NCBI RefSeq assembly: GCF_029369745.1
Contig: NZ_CP120210.1
Coordinates: forward strand, 7,440,001-7,504,000
DNA length: 64,000 bases
Direction: 5' to 3'
Origin: Amycolatopsis sp. QT-25
GTDB taxonomy: Bacteria > Actinomycetota > Actinomycetes > Mycobacteriales > Pseudonocardiaceae
Part shown: positions 1-6,927 of the stretch, one piece after another
Layout of the letters: every line of letters begins with the position of its first letter
Position numbering within the stretch: the stretch's first letter is position 1
Notes under the pieces: generated by a model
What the model was told of the DNA's origin: nothing
Database searches by the model: none
The model's input: only the letters and a program-made list of their open reading frames with translations
Position numbers and translations under genes: made by a program

Positions 1-129
1 GGCGGTGAGCACCGCGGGCTCGGCACCCGGGAGCACCGGCCAGCCACGCCAGGCGAGACCGATCGCCTCCGCCCGCATTTCGATGCGGAAGGCGCCCCGC
101 CAGCTGTCCGGCCAATTCGCGTCCAACAT
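1..129 (-). CDS. N-terminus of a bifunctional primase/polymerase-like protein (partial)
   Basis: An open frame starts at an ATG at 127-129 and runs off the left edge, giving 43 residues. The visible part has the pattern SWRGAFRIEMRAEAIGL followed by a GWPVLPG motif, which resembles the start of prim-pol (AEP-like) domain proteins common in Amycolatopsis. The active-site residues would lie outside the window. The assignment rests on this short N-terminal pattern and is tentative. Confidence 0.5.
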   Translation of the reverse strand, partial: MLDANWPDSWRGAFRIEMRAEAIGLAWRGWPVLPGAEPAVLTA

Positions 130-548
130 TACTGTCCCTGCCTCAGGTCAACTCTGTCCTGTGTCTGTCTCTGTCGCACCGGCCTCGGCGAACTTCTCGA
201 AGTGGCGCATGTCTCAATAAACGGCAATTTGCATATCGGGAGAAGACCTCACGCGACAACCGGCGGTTACGCAGCGATGAACGCGCCGCAGGGCGACCGG
301 ACGGACCGAACCCCGGAAGTCCGGTCAACCGCCGTCTCCGACCGGACCGGGGCCGTTCGTCGCAGCGGACGTGGGCTTCCGGCCTCTGTGACGGTGCTCA
401 CGGCGAGCGGCGGACGACCGTTCGGCGGAGCGCTGATCATCTTTTCGACCGCTCGCCGTACGGCAACGACCGCTGCTCGCGCCCAGCGATCACTCATACG
501 TACTTCCGGCCGGTCCCCGCCCGGCGACCGTTCATCGTGCGACGCCCG
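130..548. other. Non-coding gap upstream of prim-pol-like gene
   Basis: About 420 bases between the prim-pol-like start and the end of the Tad operon. A 76-codon minus frame (267-497) exists, but its third positions are not GC-biased and it has no recognisable motif. I see no RNA gene, long hairpin or clear promoter here. Confidence 0.4.
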
Positions 549-905
549 TCACGGTGGCCGGTCGACCGGACCGGCCCTGGCCCGTGCCTCCGCCCGTCCG
601 ACGGCCGCCAGGTGCCCCGACGGCTCCGAACGCACCTCGACCAGGGCATCACCGCGTTCCCACCGGCAGGTGAGCAGCGTGGCCGACATCCGGACAGTGA
701 CCTGCCGCGCCCGTTCACAGGCCGCGCCGGGACCATCCGTCGCGTGCGAGGCCGCCGCGAGTGCCGCGAGATCGGCGGCGGCCTCGGCGCGATGCCGGGT
801 CGTGACGGCGGCGCCGAGCCAGAAGGCGAACACCGCCGCGCCGATCAGGATGGCGACGATCGAGGCGGTCCACGCGGTCGCGACGCCACGATCGTCCGTG
901 GTCAC
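549..905 (-). CDS. TadE-like secretion-neighbourhood protein (Rv3654c type)
   Basis: A 118-residue protein with an N-terminal hydrophobic helix (about residues 9-32, TAWTASIVAILIGAAVFAFW) followed by RAEAAADLAALAAA, the pattern of TadE/pilin-like pseudopilins. It is the last gene of the Tad operon. Its ATG overlaps the stop of the preceding TadE gene (902-905), implying translational coupling. A role as a minor pilin or assembly factor is inferred from family and position. Two cysteines near the middle may form a disulfide outside the membrane. Confidence 0.75.
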   Translation of the reverse strand: MTTDDRGVATAWTASIVAILIGAAVFAFWLGAAVTTRHRAEAAADLAALAAASHATDGPGAACERARQVTVRMSATLLTCRWERGDALVEVRSEPSGHLAAVGRAEARARAGPVDRPP

Positions 906-1240
906 GGCCCGCTCCCCGGCTCGGCGATGGCGAAGGCACGGGAACTCAGCCGGATGCCCGGCAGGAGTCCGGCCGCCGGTGCGGCTTCGACACCGGCGGA
1001 GATGGTGTCGCCTTCCCGGACGACGTCCAGCCGCGCGCCGCGGGGCGCGATCTCCCGGACCGCCTGTTCGGCACGGGCGGGCTGGCCGCGGGCGAGGAGC
1101 CTGGCCGCCTCGCGGGCCGCGTCGGTGCAGCGGAGCTGGTCGGTGGCGACCCCGATCCCGGCGAACAGCAGCACCGAGACGAAGGTCAGCACGCCGATGC
1201 CGAGCGCGGCCTCCACCGTGACGGATCCGCGGTCGGGCAT
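902..1240 (-). CDS. TadE family minor pilin
   Basis: A 112-residue protein starting MPDRGSVTVEAALGIGVL. This is a short basic leader, then the G-x-x-x-VE pilin-like processing region with the conserved glutamate, then a hydrophobic helix to about residue 32. RCTDAAREAARLLARG matches the TadE C-terminal consensus. It begins where the pilin gene ends and overlaps the following gene by 4 bases. The product is probably a low-abundance pilus subunit processed by a prepilin peptidase encoded elsewhere. Confidence 0.8.
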   Translation of the reverse strand: MPDRGSVTVEAALGIGVLTFVSVLLFAGIGVATDQLRCTDAAREAARLLARGQPARAEQAVREIAPRGARLDVVREGDTISAGVEAAPAAGLLPGIRLSSRAFAIAEPGSGP

Positions 1241-1413
1241 CAGAACTTCACCGACAGGGCCCGCTCGATGAGCCCGGTGAGCCCGGCGACGACGGATTCG
1301 CTGCTGACGACCAGGTAGAGGACGGTGGCCAGCGCGGCGGCGGCCAGGGTGGCGATGGCGTATTCGATCGTCGCCATGCCGCCGTCGTCGCGGAAGGTGG
1401 GGAGCTTGTCCAT
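1240..1413 (-). CDS. Flp-type major pilin, DUF4244 family
   Basis: A 57-residue protein. FRDDGGMATIEYAIATLAAA gives a charged leader, a Gly-Met cleavage region and the E-Y pair typical of Flp pilins, then one hydrophobic helix. The ATG at 1411-1413 gives the normal short length; the open frame extends further upstream but with non-pilin sequence. It is probably the main structural subunit of the actinobacterial Flp-like pilus. It lies between tadC and the tadE-like genes. Confidence 0.8.
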   Translation of the reverse strand: MDKLPTFRDDGGMATIEYAIATLAAAALATVLYLVVSSESVVAGLTGLIERALSVKF

Positions 1414-1453
1414 GGAATCGCCTTTCGGATCGGTGTGGTCGGTGGCCCGACTC

Positions 1454-2032
1454 TCAGATGACGCCGCCGAGACGGCCGGCGAGGCCGAGCACGACGGGCA
1501 GGACACCGAGGCAGAGGAACGCGGGCAGGAAACAGAGGCCGATAGGTGCCGCGAGCAGCACTCCGGCCCGTTCGGCGCGTTCTTCGGCTTCGGCGGAGAG
1601 CGATTCGCGCAGTCTTCGCGCGAGGTCTTTCGCGTGTGTCGCGAGCGCGGTGCCCGCTCTCGCCGTGCGGACGGCAGCGACGGACAGTTCGGTCAGGCCG
1701 GGCCGATCGCGGATCGGGGCCCAGGCTTCCGCCGGCCCGATACCCACGGCGAGGCGCGCCGCCACCGAACGCAGGGCCGCCGCGGTCTCCGCTGACGCGG
1801 CCGGTACGACGGCCTCGAGCGCGACAGGTACCGGCAGCCCGCCCGCCAGGCAGGCGGCCAGCAGATCGAGCGTGGCGGCGGACCGGAGGAGTTCGGACAC
1901 GCCTCTCTCCCGAGGCGGTCGTTCCCGAAGCCAGGTGAGGAGACGGCTGGTCCGCGCGATGGGCCGGGCGGTGACGTGCGGCCACGAGAAGACAGCACCG
2001 CCCAGCAGGATCAACGCCGTTCCGGTCAGCAT
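1454..2032 (-). CDS. tadC: TadC-like type II/IV secretion F-domain protein
   Basis: A 192-residue inner-membrane protein. It has an N-terminal helix (MLTGTALILLGGAVFSW), a cytosolic GspF-like domain with the GLPVPVALEAV pattern, and a C-terminal hydrophobic pair (VLLAAPIGLCFLPAFLCLGV). It is shorter than proteobacterial TadC, as usual in actinobacteria. The start overlaps the tadB end (2026-2032). With TadB it would form the membrane platform that couples the TadA ATPase to pilus assembly. Confidence 0.85.
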   Translation of the reverse strand: MLTGTALILLGGAVFSWPHVTARPIARTSRLLTWLRERPPRERGVSELLRSAATLDLLAACLAGGLPVPVALEAVVPAASAETAAALRSVAARLAVGIGPAEAWAPIRDRPGLTELSVAAVRTARAGTALATHAKDLARRLRESLSAEAEERAERAGVLLAAPIGLCFLPAFLCLGVLPVVLGLAGRLGGVI

Positions 2033-2766
2033 GGCGCCACCCGCCCGGTGAGTGTCCGGCACCAGGCCGTGCCCGCCCAGATCAGCCCGCTGCCGACGAC
2101 GAGCAGGAACTGACCGGCACCCGTCCCGGTGAGGACGCCGAGCGGGCTCGCTCCCATCGCCTCGCCGAGCGGCAGGCACACCAGCGGGAGGACGGCGAGC
2201 ACGGTGGCGCTCGCCCGTGGACCGGCCATCTTGGCGTCGAGACGGCGGCGGAAGCCGATCTCCGCCTCGGCGTCCCGGCGCGCGGCGTCGAGGACGTCGG
2301 CCATCGGAAGCCCGAACCGGTTCGCGAGGGTCCAGGCGTTCACCAGTGCCGATGGCGCGTCCGGATCGGCGGTCTCGCCACCGAGCCGGGCGGCCGCGCT
2401 GAGTCCGCGCAGCCGCTCGGACGCCGCCGGCACCGCCTCCGCGGTGGCTTCGGCCGCCGCCACCGGATGAGCGCCCGCCCGGAGTTCCCCGATCATCGTC
2501 CGCAGCACGGACGCGGTGAGTTCGGCTTCGGCCAGTGCCGCCTTCGCCCGCGTCCGCCACCGGTGCTCCTGGCGGACGGTCAAGCTCACCACGAGCGTCG
2601 CCACCGCCCAGCCGATCCCGAGGAGCGGCAGGACGAGCAACGCGGGCAGCGGCCACCAGGCCGCGCGGACGACTCGGGGCAGCCGACGGCCGAACGGCGT
2701 GCTTGCCACGGGCCTCGGCCAGCAGGCCAGTGCCGCGCCGCAGGAGAGGAGGATCCAGGGGTTCAC
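2026..2766 (-). CDS. tadB: TadB-like type II/IV secretion F-domain protein
   Basis: A 246-residue platform protein. The GTG start (2764-2766) shares a GTGA overlap with the tadA stop. There are two N-terminal hydrophobic segments, a central GspF-like domain (ELRAGAHPVAAAEATAEA, then FGLPMADVLDAARRDAE), and two C-terminal helices. Gene order tadA-tadB-tadC with overlapping ends indicates one polycistronic message. Function as the inner-membrane pilus platform is inferred from family. Confidence 0.85.
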   Translation of the reverse strand: MNPWILLSCGAALACWPRPVASTPFGRRLPRVVRAAWWPLPALLVLPLLGIGWAVATLVVSLTVRQEHRWRTRAKAALAEAELTASVLRTMIGELRAGAHPVAAAEATAEAVPAASERLRGLSAAARLGGETADPDAPSALVNAWTLANRFGLPMADVLDAARRDAEAEIGFRRRLDAKMAGPRASATVLAVLPLVCLPLGEAMGASPLGVLTGTGAGQFLLVVGSGLIWAGTAWCRTLTGRVAPC

Positions 2767-3905
2767 GCGGCCATCTCCTCGAACGGCGTCTCGTCGCCGA
2801 TCCAGTCGCCCTCGCTCCAGATCGGGACGACCTTGGCCTCGCCCCGGAACGACCGGAGGACGCCGACCTCCTCCAGCCGCCGGATCCCGCCCGGCAGGCG
2901 GCGCATGTGCAGTACCACTCGCACCGCCGCGGTCAGCTGGCTGTGCAGGGCGTCCCGGTTGAGCCCACCGAGCGAGGCCAGCGCCTCCATCCGGGCCGGG
3001 ACCTCCATCGGTGAATTGGCGTGCAAGGTGCAGCCCCCGCCCTCGTGTCCGGTGTTCATCGCGTTGAGCAGCGCGCAAACCTCCGCGCCGCGTACTTCGC
3101 CGACGACCAGGCGGTCCGGGCGCATGCGCAACGCCTGCCGCACCAGTTCGCCGAGGCCGATCTCACCCGCGCCCTCGACGTTGGCCGGGCGGGCGATCAG
3201 GCTGACGAACTGCGGATGATCCGGTTGCAGTTCGCCGGCGTCCTCGACGCAGACGATGCGTTCGCCCGGCGGCACCGCGCCGAGCAGCGCGGAGAGCAGG
3301 GTCGTCTTGCCCGCCCCGGTCCCGCCGGACACCAAGAACGCGAGCCGTCGCCGGATGACCGCATCGAGCAGCTCCGCGCCGCTGGTGCCGAACACCCCGC
3401 GCAACCGGAGCTCGGCGAGATCGTGCGTGGCCGGCCGGAGGACGCGGAGTGAAAGCGAAGTCCCGGCGGGTGCGATCGGCGGGAGGACCGCGTGCATCCG
3501 GATCCGGCGTCGCGGCCCCGCCCCCGGCAGCCAGCAGTCGGCGAACGGTTGCGCGTCGTCCAGCCGTCGCCCACCGGCGAGGGCGAGCCGCTGGGCCAGC
3601 CTGCGAACCGCTTCCTCGTCGGTGAAGCGGACCTTCGTCTCTTTGAGACCTTCACCGTTGTCGGCCCAGACCTCGTCGGGGGCGGTGACGAGAATGTCGG
3701 TGACACCGGGCTTTTCGAGAAGCGGCGCGAGTGGACCAAAGCCGACGAACTCGTCACGCGCCAACCGGACCGCGCCGAGGACGGCGTCTTGACCGAGCGC
3801 CCCGCCGGCTTCGGCACGGACCGCCCGCGCGACACTCACCGGATCCGCCGGGACGGCCGATCCGGCCAGCCGCCGCCGGACCCGCTCGACCAGATCGTCG
3901 GTCAT
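2763..3905 (-). CDS. tadA: TadA/CpaF family pilus assembly ATPase
   Basis: A 380-residue secretion ATPase. The Walker A motif SGGTGAGKTT lies near residues 193-202 and the Walker B region RPDRLVVGEVRG near 262-273. The Asp and His boxes typical of GspE/VirB11 ATPases lie between (VCVEDAGELQ; later GCTLHANSP). It would power Flp pilus assembly at the cytoplasmic face of TadB/TadC. The start overlaps the ssd stop by 4 bases, so translation is probably coupled. In mycobacteria this corresponds to Rv3659c. Confidence 0.93.
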   Translation of the reverse strand: MTDDLVERVRRRLAGSAVPADPVSVARAVRAEAGGALGQDAVLGAVRLARDEFVGFGPLAPLLEKPGVTDILVTAPDEVWADNGEGLKETKVRFTDEEAVRRLAQRLALAGGRRLDDAQPFADCWLPGAGPRRRIRMHAVLPPIAPAGTSLSLRVLRPATHDLAELRLRGVFGTSGAELLDAVIRRRLAFLVSGGTGAGKTTLLSALLGAVPPGERIVCVEDAGELQPDHPQFVSLIARPANVEGAGEIGLGELVRQALRMRPDRLVVGEVRGAEVCALLNAMNTGHEGGGCTLHANSPMEVPARMEALASLGGLNRDALHSQLTAAVRVVLHMRRLPGGIRRLEEVGVLRSFRGEAKVVPIWSEGDWIGDETPFEEMAA

Positions 3906-4975
3906 CGCGAGGCACCGGCCAGGTTTCCGCGTGCGGCGGCGAGGACCTCAGTGGCGGCCGTGGCCAGATGCCCGCGGGGTTTCACAAGGAATTCGCCGCG
4001 ATCGAGAGCCGCCGAGAGGGATCTCTCGCGGCCCATCGACGTGATGAGCGGGACGCCCACGGCGTCGGCGATCTCCTGGGGGATCAGCCCGGCGGGTGAC
4101 GGCCCCCGGACCGCGACACCGATCCGTGTCGCGTGGGGTTCGAGCCTGGCGATGACCTGTTTCGCCGCCGCGCAGGCTCGGAGTTCCGCGGGGACGACGA
4201 CCACGACCAGATCCGCCAGCCCGAGCACGGCGGAGGTTTCGGTGCCGAAATACCTCGGCAGATCGCAGACGACCGTCCGCCCCGACCGCCGTCCGGCGCA
4301 CAGCACGCCCTCGATCGCGTCCGGTCCGGGACCGCGCCCTTCCCTGCCATAGGACACAAAGGACAGTGAGCCGGTCGCGTATTTCTTTCGTGGCAGGGCT
4401 TCGCTCAACGCCGTCATCGACACCCTGCCACCGAGGTCGAGCTCCGGCCAGCGCGGCCCGCGATCGCGTTCGGCGGCGAGGAGGACGTCGACCCCGCCGC
4501 CGAGCGGGTCGCAGTCGACGAGCAGGCCGCCACTGCCGGACTTCTCCGCCCGGTACGCGACCGCGGCCGCCAGTACGGAAGCGCCGGCTCCGCCCCGCCC
4601 GCCGATGACCCCGATGACGACGCCATCGTCCCGCGCGGGCCCGTCCACGACGTCGGCGAACTCGCCGATGAGGTCGCTTTCCTCGTCCGGTAACGAAAGG
4701 ACCTTTTCCGAACCGGTGTTGAAGGCACGCTCCCACGTCACCGGCGTCGGCGCGCCCTTGCAGACGAGCAGGACCTTGTTCCGCCGCAGCAGGCGATTCG
4801 GTGTGCTCGCGGCCTCCTCGTCGAGCACCACGAGCGGCGCGCGGGCCCATCTCCCGCGGGCGGCGTCCAGATCCGGCGCCCGTTCGACCTCACAGCCCGC
4901 GGCCGCCGCCACGCGCAGGATCTCGTCGAGCAGGATGTCGTCTCCGGCGACGACGAGCGGATGTTCCTCGGTCAT
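3902..4975 (-). CDS. ssd: CpaE/Ssd-like septum-site-determining protein
   Basis: A 357-residue protein with an N-terminal receiver-like region and a MinD/CpaE-like ATPase fold (GVIGGRGGAGASVLAAAVAY near residues 120-139, then LLVDCDPLGGGVDVLL). The P-loop is degenerate: the GK[ST] lysine is replaced by alanine (GAS), so ATP hydrolysis is doubtful. This matches the CpaE-like family named Ssd in mycobacteria (Rv3660c), linked to septum inhibition. The ATG at 4973-4975 follows GGGGAGATC as ribosome site. It is the first gene of the Tad operon. Confidence 0.82.
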   Translation of the reverse strand: MTEEHPLVVAGDDILLDEILRVAAAAGCEVERAPDLDAARGRWARAPLVVLDEEAASTPNRLLRRNKVLLVCKGAPTPVTWERAFNTGSEKVLSLPDEESDLIGEFADVVDGPARDDGVVIGVIGGRGGAGASVLAAAVAYRAEKSGSGGLLVDCDPLGGGVDVLLAAERDRGPRWPELDLGGRVSMTALSEALPRKKYATGSLSFVSYGREGRGPGPDAIEGVLCAGRRSGRTVVCDLPRYFGTETSAVLGLADLVVVVVPAELRACAAAKQVIARLEPHATRIGVAVRGPSPAGLIPQEIADAVGVPLITSMGRERSLSAALDRGEFLVKPRGHLATAATEVLAAARGNLAGASR

Positions 4976-5060
4976 GATCTCCCCAGTGTTCGGTCGGACT
5001 CGGGTTGTGCCTCCACGGTCCCGCCGCTTCCGGCCGCGCACAACGCCGTTCCGTCCCGCC

Positions 5061-5087
5061 TGTGGACAACCGGGGTGTTGTGGACAA
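5061..5087 (-). promoter_or_regulatory. Pair of perfect DnaA boxes upstream of ssd
   Basis: TGTGGACAA occurs at 5061-5069 and 5079-5087, i.e. two TTGTCCACA boxes in the same orientation on the minus strand, 18 bases apart. They lie about 85-110 bases before the ssd start. TTGTCCACA is the standard actinobacterial DnaA box. Binding and any effect on ssd are inferred. Confidence 0.5.
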
Positions 5088-5289
5088 CTCCGCCGCGGGG
5101 AACCGGTTTCCCGACGGTTCCGTCGGTCCTCCCCGGCACACTTCCGGCTTTCCGCTCGCCCTGCTCCCTCGCCGAAAACGCGAGCGGAAATCGTTGAGAA
5201 CAAAGAAAATTACCGAACGCCGTCGATTTCGGCCTTGCCCCGACGAGCTTTCCGCGGCCGCCAAGGTCTGAACCATTGGCAGGGCGGGA

Positions 5290-5388
5290 AGTCAGAGGGC
5301 GGCCCTCGCCAGGGGGGAGGGACGAGGGCCGCCCGGGGTTCAGCCCCGGGGGGTCGGACTGAACCTGGGCCCGGTGCTGCACCGGACA
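5290..5388 (-). ncRNA. 6C small RNA
   Basis: On the minus strand there are two hairpins, each with a run of six cytosines in the loop. Hairpin 1 has a 7-bp stem (GGTTCAG/CTGAACC, 5365 to 5337). Hairpin 2 has a perfect 12-bp stem (5334-5323 with 5308-5297). Two C-rich loops are the defining feature of the actinobacterial 6C RNA (Rfam family 6C). The position, between ssd and the HAD gene, is that of the M. tuberculosis B11/6C RNA between Rv3660c and Rv3661. A -10 element TACAGT (5399-5394) fits a transcript starting near 5387. The ends are approximate. Confidence 0.85.
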
Positions 5389-5545
5389 ATCTCACTGTAA
5401 CTCCGCTAGCCGCCCCTTGCGGGTGGCGCCGGTACCCACAATTCGATAACGGCACGACGCGCCGGATCCCGTGTGCGGTCGTGGATTTTCCACCGCGGTA
5501 TCCCCGTCGTGGTCCACCAACGGGCGGGCCGTCACGCGGCTCTCC

Positions 5546-5551
5546 TATCCT
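5546..5551 (+). promoter_or_regulatory. -10 element of leaderless HAD gene
   Basis: TATCCT lies 6 bases before the GTG at 5558, so transcription would start at the start codon. This decides the GTG over the upstream in-frame codon at 5471. Confidence 0.6.
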
Positions 5552-5557
5552 TGGCGG

Positions 5558-6352
5558 GTGGACCGACCCAGCACGACGCCGAGCACGGTCGCGGCGTTCT
5601 TCGATCTCGACAAGACGATCATCGCCTCCTCGAGTGCGCTGGCCTTCAGCAAGCCTCTTCTGCGCGAAGGCCTGATCAACCGCCGAGCCGCGCTTCGCAG
5701 TGCGTACGCCCAGCTTGTCTTCTCCCTCGCGGGCGCGGACGCGGCGAAGACCGAGCGGATGCGGGCCGAGGTTTCCGCGCTGTGCGCCGGCTGGGACGTC
5801 GCTCAGGTGTCCGCGATCGTCCGCGAGACGCTGCACGACGTCGTCGACCCGCTCGTCTACGCGGAAGCCGCGGCACTGATCTCCTCACATCGCGCGGACG
5901 GGCACGACGTCGTCGTGTTGTCGGCGACCGGTGAGGAGGTCGTCGCCCCGGTCGCCGAAATGCTCGGCGCGACGCGCAGTGTGGCCACCCGGATGCAGAT
6001 CGTGGACGGTCGTTACTCGGGCGAAGTCGATTTCTACTGCTATGGCGAGAACAAGGCCGTCGCCGCGAAGCAACTCGCGGCGACGTACGGCTACGACCTC
6101 ACCCAGTGCCACGCGTACACCGACTCGAGCACCGACATCCCGCTCCTCGAAGTCGTCGGACGGCCGCACGCGGTCAATCCCGACCGCGTCCTGCGCAGGC
6201 ACGCGACGGAACAGGGCTGGGAGATCCTCGCCTTCGAGCACCCGATGTCGCTGCGGACGCGGATCCCGGCGCGGTCGGCGGGGCTGGTGGCGCTCAGCGC
6301 CTTCGCCGCGGGGGCCACCTGGTACGGCTACCGGCGCAAACGCCCTCGCTGA
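5558..6352 (+). CDS. HAD-IB family (SerB-like) phosphatase, Rv3661 type
   Basis: A 264-residue HAD hydrolase. Motif I is FFDLDKTII (Asp near residues 16 and 18), motif II lies in VVLSATGEEV, and motif III/IV is AYTDSSTDIPLLE. A C-terminal hydrophobic stretch (AGLVALSAFAAGATWYGY) suggests membrane anchoring. Relatives hydrolyse phosphoserine-like or lysophospholipid phosphates; the substrate here is unknown. It is flanked by the 6C RNA and the Ms1-like RNA, as Rv3661 is in M. tuberculosis. No ribosome site precedes the GTG, which fits the leaderless promoter. Confidence 0.85.
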   Translation: MDRPSTTPSTVAAFFDLDKTIIASSSALAFSKPLLREGLINRRAALRSAYAQLVFSLAGADAAKTERMRAEVSALCAGWDVAQVSAIVRETLHDVVDPLVYAEAAALISSHRADGHDVVVLSATGEEVVAPVAEMLGATRSVATRMQIVDGRYSGEVDFYCYGENKAVAAKQLAATYGYDLTQCHAYTDSSTDIPLLEVVGRPHAVNPDRVLRRHATEQGWEILAFEHPMSLRTRIPARSAGLVALSAFAAGATWYGYRRKRPR

Positions 6353-6471
6353 ACGCGCACCCACACGGCGGTACCGAACCGGTTTTCGCAGCCAGGGTGG
6401 CGAATTGTCCGTCGCGGAGGGTGCCCGTGTCACCAGATCGAGCCTCTGTACCGGTGCACCCGTCTGCGCCC

Positions 6472-6500
6472 TTGAAGTGATCCGGCTCACGGCGTAGAAA
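6472..6500 (+). promoter_or_regulatory. Promoter of the Ms1-like RNA
   Basis: TTGAAG (6472-6477), a 17-base spacer and TAGAAA (6495-6500) make a good housekeeping-sigma promoter, unusual here for having a recognisable -35. Predicted start is near 6507. Confidence 0.5.
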
Positions 6501-6506
6501 GAAGGT

Positions 6507-6766
6507 GCGGACGTTCGGTCGGCCAGGGAACAGGTAGAAGAGAAGCCTGTTCCACCCCGGCGAATCTCCGTGTGCGGACACCGGGTACCCACGCGCAGCG
6601 CGCCGCGGGAGGCTCGTCGTCTAGGGACTGCGTACCGGGACGCCGGACGCCGAGTCCATGAAGGTACGACCAGAGTTGCACGCTTGGTCGCCCGAGTCGC
6701 CCGCACTGCTTGGCGGCGCCCGCCGGCTTCGGCCGGCGGGCGCCGCCAGTGTTTCACCCTTGTTTT
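6507..6766 (+). ncRNA. Ms1/MTS2823-like RNA polymerase-binding RNA
   Basis: A non-coding stretch of about 260 bases directly downstream of the Rv3661-type gene, where mycobacteria encode MTS2823/Ms1. It has a promoter with both boxes and an internal 8-bp hairpin (GGAACAGG/CCTGTTCC near 6526-6552). It ends in a perfect 17-bp stem with a TTCG loop (6711-6748) followed by a T-rich tail. Ms1 is an abundant RNA that binds core RNA polymerase in mycobacteria. The call rests on synteny and architecture, not on sequence alignment. Confidence 0.6.
6711..6766 (+). terminator. Terminator of the Ms1-like RNA
   Basis: A perfect 17-bp GC-rich stem (6711-6727 with 6732-6748) capped by TTCG, followed by GTGTTTCACCCTTGTTTT. 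This is one of the strongest intrinsic-terminator structures in the window. Confidence 0.8.
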
Positions 6767-6801
6767 CAAGCGTGACTGGCCCGTTCGCGTCCCTTTGTGT
6801 A

Positions 6802-6897
6802 CGAACGGACCGTTCGCGGGGGTGGCCGATGGACAAGCAAAGTGCTCGTGGGTAGCTTCCGGATATCAGTGCTTCCAGGTGGACTTCTTTCCACCTG
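6802..6897 (+). promoter_or_regulatory. Two palindromes upstream of nagZ
   Basis: CGAACGG-A-CCGTTCG (6802-6816) and CAGGTGGA-N6-TCCACCTG (6876-6897) lie in the region before the NagZ start. The second is a perfect 8-bp inverted repeat about 30 bases before the GTG and is a plausible operator for a salvage regulator. No known consensus is matched. Confidence 0.35.
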
Positions 6898-6927
6898 AGC
6901 GTCAGGCACGAATCTGGGAGGCTTGAG

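Noticed and set aside
267..497. 76-codon minus-strand frame upstream of the Tad operon end
   Set aside because: Third codon positions are not GC-biased, and there is no motif, ribosome site or -10 element.
5281..5345. Hairpins at 5297-5365 read as a plus-strand terminator
   Set aside because: They lie between two divergent genes, so there is no plus-strand transcript to end. The C-rich loops appear only on the minus strand, which fits 6C RNA.
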